The notes under the pieces are model-generated. The model searched no databases and had not been told where the DNA came from. It saw only the letters and a program-made list of their open reading frames with translations. The translations under genes and the position numbers were made by a program. DNA of 64,000 nucleotides from positions 182,321-246,320 of the forward strand of contig JAFGGD010000030.1 in NCBI GenBank assembly GCA_016930695.1, in the 5' to 3' direction. Below, piece after piece: positions 59,284 through 64,000 of the stretch. Numbering within the stretch: position 1 is the first letter of the stretch; every line of letters begins with the position of its first letter. The stretch comes from Candidatus Eisenbacteria bacterium. Lineage in GTDB: Bacteria > Orphanbacterota > Orphanbacteria > Orphanbacterales > Orphanbacteraceae.

Positions 59284-61581
59284 ATGACTCGACGAACGGA
59301 AGAGCGACAGCGAAGAACACGCGCGACGAACCGGAGAGGGGCTCGGCGGCAGCCGGCCTCTCTCCTTGTCGTTTGCGTCCTTCTGGCACTCGCCGCGGTC
59401 CGCGGCGACGCCGAGCCGGTTACGGAGATCCGAGTGGAGGGGGCGGCGCGGATCGGCGACACATCGGTGATCCGCACCTTCGGCGTCCGCCCCGACGACC
59501 CCTACGATCCGGAAATGGTCGCCGAGGGGATCCGCAACCTCTATTCCACGAGGCAGTACGAACAGATCCGCGTATCCCGCGACGAGACCGTCGCCGGCGT
59601 CGTCCTCACGATCCACCTGGTCGAACGGCCCCTCCTCGGCTCGATCCGATACGAGGGGAACGAGAAGATCAAATCGCGCGACCTGGCCGAGGAATCGCTC
59701 CTCCAAAAAGGGCTCGTCCTCACGCCGCGGGGGCTCTTCCAAGAAGGGAAGCGGATCCGCGAGAAGTACGCCGAGAAGGGATACAGGAACGCCGACGTCG
59801 AATGGGAGGACGCCGGCTCGGACAGCCTGGGCCGGAGGAATCTCCTCTTTCGCGTCGGCGAAGGGGAGAAGGTCCGGGTGAAGAGGATCGTCTTCCACGG
59901 CGTAAAGAACCTGGAGGAGAAGAAGCTCCGCAAGGGGATGAAGACCAAGCCCGACTCCTGGATCCGGAGCGGTGAGTTCAAGCCGGAAGAGTTCGAGGAG
60001 GACAAGGGGCGGATCCTGCAGGAGTACGGCCGGCGGGGCTATCTCGACGCGGTGGTCGAGTCCACCGACGTCTCCCCGGGGGCGAACCCACGGGACCTGA
60101 CCGTCACCATCTGGGTCGACGAGGGGAAGAGGTACGACGCCGGCGAGGTCTCCTTCGACGGGAACGTGCGATTCGGCGACGCCACGCTCGGCGAATTGGT
60201 CCGTCTCCGGCCCGGATCGGTCTTCGATCAGAACGACTACGACGAAACGGTGGCGAACCTCTACAACCTCTATACCGAAGAGGGGTATATTTTCGCCAAC
60301 ATCGTCCCGGAGCGATCCGCCCGGGGAGACACGATCGACCTGGTCTTCCACATCGTCGAGGGGAATCCGGCGCGGATCGGCCGTGTCGAGATCAGCGGCA
60401 ACCAGCGGACCAAGGAGAGGACGATCCGCCGGGAGCTGGTGGTGGCGCCGGGCGACCTGTTCAAGCGCTCCCGCATCATCCGTTCGCAGAGGGAGCTGAT
60501 GCAGCTCGGCTTCTTCCAGGACATTCGTTTCGACTACCGGCCGGTGCGCGGGACCGACGAGATCGATCTCTCCTTCGATGTTCTCGAACGGCCGACCGGG
60601 GAGGCGCAGGCGGGCGTCGGCATCAGCTCCGCCTACGGCGCCACCGGTTTCATCCGCCTCGGCCAGGTGAACCTCTTCGGCGGCGGCGAGCGGGCCAACC
60701 TGATGTGGGAATTCGGCGAGTATCGCCAGCTGGAACTCTCCTACACCGAACCCTGGCTCTTCGACACCCCCACCACCGCCGGCTTCGACGTGACCATGAT
60801 CCGCCGCAATTGGGACTCCTACTACGAGAACCGGCGGGGAGGAGGCATTCGCCTCGGCCGCAGGCTCCCCTGGCTCGACTACTCCCGCGCGGACTGGCAG
60901 TATCGTCTGGAGGAACGGGAGATCGAGCCGCGGGACAACGCGAGCGCCATCATCCTCGACGCGGCGGGAACGAAAACGCTCTCCAGCACGCGCCTCTCCT
61001 TCACCCGGAACTCGACGGACCGTCTCTTCCACCCGACCCGGGGAACGGTGGCCGTGGTGGCCGGTGAGTGGGCCGGCGGGCCGATCGGCGGCGACGTGGA
61101 GTACCAGCAGTACGAGCTGGAGAACCGCTGGTATTTCCCCAGCTTCTGGAAGTTCTTCCTCGGGCTCCGCGCGCGTGTCGGCGTGGTGGACGGCTTGGAG
61201 AACCCCTCCACGGTGCCGATCTACAAACGCTACCGGCTCGGCGGTACCGGGCTCTGGGGGCTCCGCGGCTATGAGGACCGGGACGTGGTTCCCGAGGGGA
61301 ACGCGTTCGACGTGGGCGGCCGGACCATGCTGATCCTCTCGGCGGAGTACAAGTTCCCCCTCGTGGAGCAGCAGATCTTCGGGCTCTTCTTCTTCGACGC
61401 CGGGAACACATGGAACAGCTTCCGCGAGGTGCGGCCCAACGAACTCCGGAGGGGCGCAGGACTCGGCGTCCGATTCGAGATTCCCATGCTCGGCCAGCTC
61501 GGCTTCGACATGGGCTACGGGCTCGACAAGGAGGACGGCGGGGGTTGGGAGCCCCACTTCCAGCTGGGCAACCAGTTCTGA
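59284..61581 (+). CDS. bamA: Outer membrane assembly factor BamA
   Basis: A 765-residue Omp85 protein. The signal peptide (about 24-42) is followed by five POTRA domains (about 43-415; for example VTEIRVEGAARIGDTSVIRTF, GSIRYEGNEKIKSRDL, VKRIVFHGVKNLEEKKL, AGEVSFDGNVRFGDATL and IGRVEISGNQRTKERTI). The 16-strand barrel ends in PHFQLGNQF, with the loop-6 type RLGGTGLWGLRGYEDRD as the VRGF/Y equivalent. It inserts barrels such as the FadL-like protein at 28.6 kb. It starts 82 nt after clpC and precedes ompH, the usual order in FCB-type genomes. Confidence 0.95.
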   Translation: MTRRTEERQRRTRATNRRGARRQPASLLVVCVLLALAAVRGDAEPVTEIRVEGAARIGDTSVIRTFGVRPDDPYDPEMVAEGIRNLYSTRQYEQIRVSRDETVAGVVLTIHLVERPLLGSIRYEGNEKIKSRDLAEESLLQKGLVLTPRGLFQEGKRIREKYAEKGYRNADVEWEDAGSDSLGRRNLLFRVGEGEKVRVKRIVFHGVKNLEEKKLRKGMKTKPDSWIRSGEFKPEEFEEDKGRILQEYGRRGYLDAVVESTDVSPGANPRDLTVTIWVDEGKRYDAGEVSFDGNVRFGDATLGELVRLRPGSVFDQNDYDETVANLYNLYTEEGYIFANIVPERSARGDTIDLVFHIVEGNPARIGRVEISGNQRTKERTIRRELVVAPGDLFKRSRIIRSQRELMQLGFFQDIRFDYRPVRGTDEIDLSFDVLERPTGEAQAGVGISSAYGATGFIRLGQVNLFGGGERANLMWEFGEYRQLELSYTEPWLFDTPTTAGFDVTMIRRNWDSYYENRRGGGIRLGRRLPWLDYSRADWQYRLEEREIEPRDNASAIILDAAGTKTLSSTRLSFTRNSTDRLFHPTRGTVAVVAGEWAGGPIGGDVEYQQYELENRWYFPSFWKFFLGLRARVGVVDGLENPSTVPIYKRYRLGGTGLWGLRGYEDRDVVPEGNAFDVGGRTMLILSAEYKFPLVEQQIFGLFFFDAGNTWNSFREVRPNELRRGAGLGVRFEIPMLGQLGFDMGYGLDKEDGGGWEPHFQLGNQF

Positions 61582-61602
61582 CGCCCCGCGCCGCGCCTGC
61601 TG

Positions 61603-61624
61603 TCCCGGCCGGGCGGGATCTTTT
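61603..61624 (+). terminator. Weak terminator after bamA
   Basis: TCCCG (61603-61607) pairs with CGGGA (61614-61618) around GCCGGG, followed by TCTTTT. The stem is only 5 bp, and ompH has its own promoter just after it. Confidence 0.5.
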
Positions 61625-61637
61625 CACCGGATTGGGC

Positions 61638-61666
61638 GTGAGATTCCCGTCCCCCGATGGTATCCT
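61638..61666 (+). promoter_or_regulatory. Promoter of ompH
   Basis: GTGAGA (61638-61643), 17 bp, TATCCT (61661-61666) preceded by TGG as an extended -10. The start near 61673 gives a leader of about 61 nt to GTG 61734. Confidence 0.45.
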
Positions 61667-61733
61667 TTTTCGATGATGGAAACAGTCCTCCCGAATCGGG
61701 GAGGACCGAACACGCAAGCAGGAGGCGAAACTG

Positions 61734-62282
61734 GTGAAGACGCAAACGGTCCGGACCGGCGCCCGCCGAATCCTCGTTTTGGCCACGGCGATCCTTTCGA
61801 TTCCCGCCGGGATCGCGGCGGCGGACATGAAAATCGGCTACATCGATTCGGCGCGGATCTTCGCCGAATACAAGGGAACGGAAGACGCGCAGCGCTCCTT
61901 CGACCAGGAGGTCGCCGCCTGGGAGCAGCAGGCGCAGCAGATGAAGGCGGAACTGGATTCCCTTCATGAGCTTTACCAGAGCCAGAGTCTGATGCTCTCG
62001 GACGCCAAGAAGGCGGAACGCCAGCAGGAGATCGCCGCCAAACAGGCGGAATACGAGACCTTCGTGCAGTCCGTTTTCGGTCCCCAGGGGCGCGTGGCGG
62101 AAAAGAACGGCGAGTTGGTGCGGCCGATCGTGGACAAGATCAACCTGGTGTTGCAGGTGATCGGCGACGACGAGGGCTTCACGATCGTGCTCGACGCCGC
62201 CGTGGGCGGGATCGTCTACGCCGCCGACGGGCTCGATCTGACCGATCGGGTGCTCGAGGAACTGAACAAAGGCCTGGAGTAA
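61734..62282 (+). CDS. ompH: Skp/OmpH periplasmic chaperone
   Basis: A 182-residue periplasmic protein. Signal peptide about 1-30 (ILVLATAILSIPAGIAAA). The mature part has the Skp pattern: a short strand MKIGYIDSARIFAEY, long charged coiled-coil helices (about 50-130), and a closing strand-helix block FTIVLDAAVGGIVYAADGLDLTDRVLEELN. Skp holds unfolded outer-membrane proteins on the way to BamA. GTG start after CAGGAGG. It lies between bamA and lpxD, the standard neighbourhood. Confidence 0.9.
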   Translation: MKTQTVRTGARRILVLATAILSIPAGIAAADMKIGYIDSARIFAEYKGTEDAQRSFDQEVAAWEQQAQQMKAELDSLHELYQSQSLMLSDAKKAERQQEIAAKQAEYETFVQSVFGPQGRVAEKNGELVRPIVDKINLVLQVIGDDEGFTIVLDAAVGGIVYAADGLDLTDRVLEELNKGLE

Positions 62283-62342
62283 AAGAGGGGGGCGGCCTCT
62301 TCCGGCCGACACGCGCTAACTTCATCCGCATCAATCTTTTGG

Positions 62343-62396
62343 CGTGGAGAGGGGGGGAAAATCTTCTTGACTCCCTCTCCACGACTCCTTTACCAT
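62343..62396 (+). promoter_or_regulatory. lpxD promoter framed by an 11-bp inverted repeat
   Basis: TTGACT (62367-62372), 18 bp, TACCAT (62391-62396). CGTGGAGAGGG (62343-62353) and CCCTCTCCACG (62373-62383) are perfectly complementary, with the -35 inside the loop. The start would fall within a few bases of ATG 62406, so the transcript may be nearly leaderless. The repeat could be an operator or an RNA hairpin of a read-through transcript. Confidence 0.55.
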
Positions 62397-62405
62397 CCCC
62401 GAGTT

Positions 62406-63458
62406 ATGAAACTGTGTGAAATCGCGAAACGGATCGAGAGTGAGCTCGTCGGCGACGGCTCGATCGAGATCACGGGAGTCGCGGGCATTCGTGAAGCGAA
62501 GGCCGGCGACATTACGTTTTTCGCCAATCCGCGTTACGAATCTTTCCTCCGGAGCACGGACGCCTCCGCCATCATCCTGAACCGGAACGGGGTGAGCGCC
62601 GGCGAGGGGAAGGCTCTTCTGGTCTGTCCCAACCCGTATCTCGCCTTTCTCAAGGTGATCGAGCTGTTCGCGCCGCGCGACTACGAGAAGACCACCGGCG
62701 TCCACCCGACCGCCGTGATCGGCCGGAACGTGGTCCTCGGCTCGCCCGTCACGGTCGGACCGCACGTGGTGATCGAGGACGACGCCGTCGTCGGCGACGG
62801 CACGCGCATCCACCCGGGGGGCTACATCGGCTTCCGCGCGCGGATCGGACGAAACTGCCTGATCTATCCCAACGTGTCGATCCGCGAGGACACGGTGATC
62901 GGCGACCGTGTGATCATCCACTGCGGCGCCGTGATCGGGAGCGACGGCTTCGGTTTCACCAAGAACGGACTGGCGCACATGAAGATCCCCCAGATCGGCC
63001 GGGTGGAGATCCAGGACGACGTGGAGATCGGCGCCAACACCACCATCGACCGCGCCACCGTGGGCACCACGCTGATCAAACGGGGGACCAAGATCGACAA
63101 CCTGGTCCAGATCGCCCACAACGCCGTGATCGGCGAAGACAGCATCCTCGTCGCCCAGGTGGGCGTTTCGGGGAGCACCGAAGTCGGCAACAACGTGACC
63201 CTGGCCGGGCAGGCCGGCGTCGTGGGCCACATTAAAATCGGCGACAACGTCAAGGTCGGAGCCCAGGCGGGCGTCACCAAATCGATCCCGGCGGGCACCT
63301 CCGTCTCCGGGTATCCCGCCCGCGAACACAGCCTCTCCCGTCGGATCTACGCGGGGATTCAGCGCATCCCCGACCTGCTCCGGAAGGTTGCGTCGCTGGA
63401 GCGGCGTATCGCCGCCCTGGAAAACCGGGACGCGCCGCCTCCCGACACCGGGCGCTAG
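62406..63458 (+). CDS. lpxD: UDP-3-O-acyl-glucosamine N-acyltransferase
   Basis: Third step of lipid A synthesis, moving an acyl chain from ACP to the sugar amine. The 350 residues have the N-terminal uridine-binding domain (about 1-100, [15 protein letters not shown]), the left-handed beta-helix of hexapeptide repeats (about 105-300), and the catalytic His in [10 protein letters not shown], followed by [30 protein letters not shown] and a C-terminal helix. ATG 62406 begins the conserved [11 protein letters not shown]; an earlier TTG (62367) overlaps the promoter. Followed by lpxC after 11 nt. Confidence 0.95.
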   Translation: MKLCEIAKRIESELVGDGSIEITGVAGIREAKAGDITFFANPRYESFLRSTDASAIILNRNGVSAGEGKALLVCPNPYLAFLKVIELFAPRDYEKTTGVHPTAVIGRNVVLGSPVTVGPHVVIEDDAVVGDGTRIHPGGYIGFRARIGRNCLIYPNVSIREDTVIGDRVIIHCGAVIGSDGFGFTKNGLAHMKIPQIGRVEIQDDVEIGANTTIDRATVGTTLIKRGTKIDNLVQIAHNAVIGEDSILVAQVGVSGSTEVGNNVTLAGQAGVVGHIKIGDNVKVGAQAGVTKSIPAGTSVSGYPAREHSLSRRIYAGIQRIPDLLRKVASLERRIAALENRDAPPPDTGR

Positions 63459-63469
63459 GAGAAATCCCC

Positions 63470-64000
63470 ATGTCTCGGATCAGACAAAAAACGATCGCTC
63501 GTGAAGTATTTACGGAAGGCGTGGGCCTGCACACCGGCGAGAAGGTGCGCATGGCTTTCAAGCCGGCGCCGGAGAACACCGGCATCCGTTTCGTCCGCAC
63601 CGACGGGAACCGCCGGATCGAGATTCTCGCCGACATCACCACCACCGTGGACAGCGAGGGAAGTTCCCGCCGGACGATCCTGGAGAAAAACGGCGTCCGG
63701 GTCAGCACGGTGGAGCACGTGCTCGCCGCCGTGGCGGGCCTCGGCATCGACAATCTCTGGATCGAGCTGGACGCCGAGGAGCCCGCCGAGCCGGACGGAA
63801 GCGCGCTCCCCTTCGTGAGGCTGCTCGAGAAGGCGGGAACGGAGGAGCAGGAGGCGGAGCGCTTCTATCTGCGCGTGGACCGCCCCATCGCGCTCCAGGA
63901 GAACGGGATCGAGTTGGTGGCGCTTCCCCACGACGGGTTCCGGATCAGCTTCACCATCCAGTACGACAACCCCCTCATCGGCACGCAGCACGTCACCTTC
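63470..64000 (+). CDS. lpxC: UDP-3-O-acyl-N-acetylglucosamine deacetylase, 3' end cut by the window
   Basis: The committed zinc-dependent step of lipid A synthesis. The visible 177 residues cover the first of two domains: VFTEGVGLHTGEKVRMAF (usually GVGLHSGxxV), the zinc-binding His in STVEHVLAAVAGLGIDN (about 81-97), and EPDGSALPFV. The remaining zinc ligands and second domain lie outside the window. In many FCB-group genomes lpxC is fused to fabZ; that cannot be checked here. ATG 63470 follows AGGAGAAAT. Confidence 0.94.
   Translation, partial: MSRIRQKTIAREVFTEGVGLHTGEKVRMAFKPAPENTGIRFVRTDGNRRIEILADITTTVDSEGSSRRTILEKNGVRVSTVEHVLAAVAGLGIDNLWIELDAEEPAEPDGSALPFVRLLEKAGTEEQEAERFYLRVDRPIALQENGIELVALPHDGFRISFTIQYDNPLIGTQHVTF

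Overview
The window is 64 kb of high-GC, gene-dense DNA from a Gram-negative bacterium. Lipid A genes (lpxD, lpxC), the outer-membrane machinery (bamA, a Skp/OmpH homologue, lolC/E, lolD) and several outer-membrane-type barrels and lipoproteins show a diderm cell. Gene content and order (a DUF4837-type lipoprotein, prfB-lysS-lolC-lolD-mcsA-mcsB-clpC-bamA-ompH-lpxD-lpxC) resemble high-GC members of the FCB superphylum and its uncultivated relatives, such as Candidatus Eisenbacteria or Zixibacteria. That placement is an inference from gene content; no rRNA is present. I saw no rRNA, tRNA, CRISPR array, transposase, integrase or prophage. GTG and TTG starts are common and many neighbouring genes overlap by 4 nt (ATGA, GTGA or TTGA), so translation is often coupled.

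Region 1 (1-9.9 kb, housekeeping): the end of rplC closed by a strong terminator and not followed by rplD, a 53-aa DUF5989 membrane protein, comEC, rsfS, argS (with an altered HIGH box), a PfkB-type sugar kinase, then a conserved unknown gene with purM, cutA, a methyltransferase and a small membrane protein. A leader with two strong hairpins precedes the unknown-purM group.

Region 2 (9.9-23.6 kb, regulatory): the least ordinary part. Three AAA+ activators of the sigma-54 enhancer-binding type lie within 10 kb: a TPR-GAF-AAA-HTH protein, an NtrC-like response regulator paired with a sensor kinase, and a stand-alone PspF-like protein. Well-spaced -24/-12 promoters (GG-N10-GC) precede the kinase operon, the stand-alone activator and a nuclease-like gene of unknown role. 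Only the stand-alone activator keeps the canonical GAFTGA loop. Interspersed are small secreted, Cys-rich and single-TM proteins, a periplasmic helical protein, a TPR lipoprotein and a membrane-anchored PHP-domain protein.

Region 3 (23.7-30.5 kb, mostly minus strand): a deacetylase-like protein, a hexapeptide acyltransferase and a flippase (surface polysaccharide), then plus-strand panE, then a minus-strand Tyr/Trp-rich lipoprotein and a FadL-like barrel.

Region 4 (30.7-45.4 kb, plus strand): a long TPR protein with a LolB/DUF4292-like lipoprotein, an ECF sigma factor with its zinc-finger anti-sigma, a DUF4837 lipoprotein, aroB, a TPR protein, aroQ, efp, accB, pilT, accC, comB, thiE and ftsK.

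Region 5 (45.6-64 kb, plus strand): rimO, polA, coaE, prfB with its programmed +1 frameshift, lysS, lolC/E, lolD, mcsA, mcsB, clpC, bamA, ompH, lpxD and the start of lpxC. This joins DNA replication and repair, translation, lipoprotein export, arginine-phosphorylation proteolysis and outer-membrane assembly in one long same-strand run.

Promoters readable by eye follow a consistent grammar: a TTG-rich -35, 17-18 bp, then TANNNT, often with an upstream TG. Several have inverted repeats around the -35 or -10.
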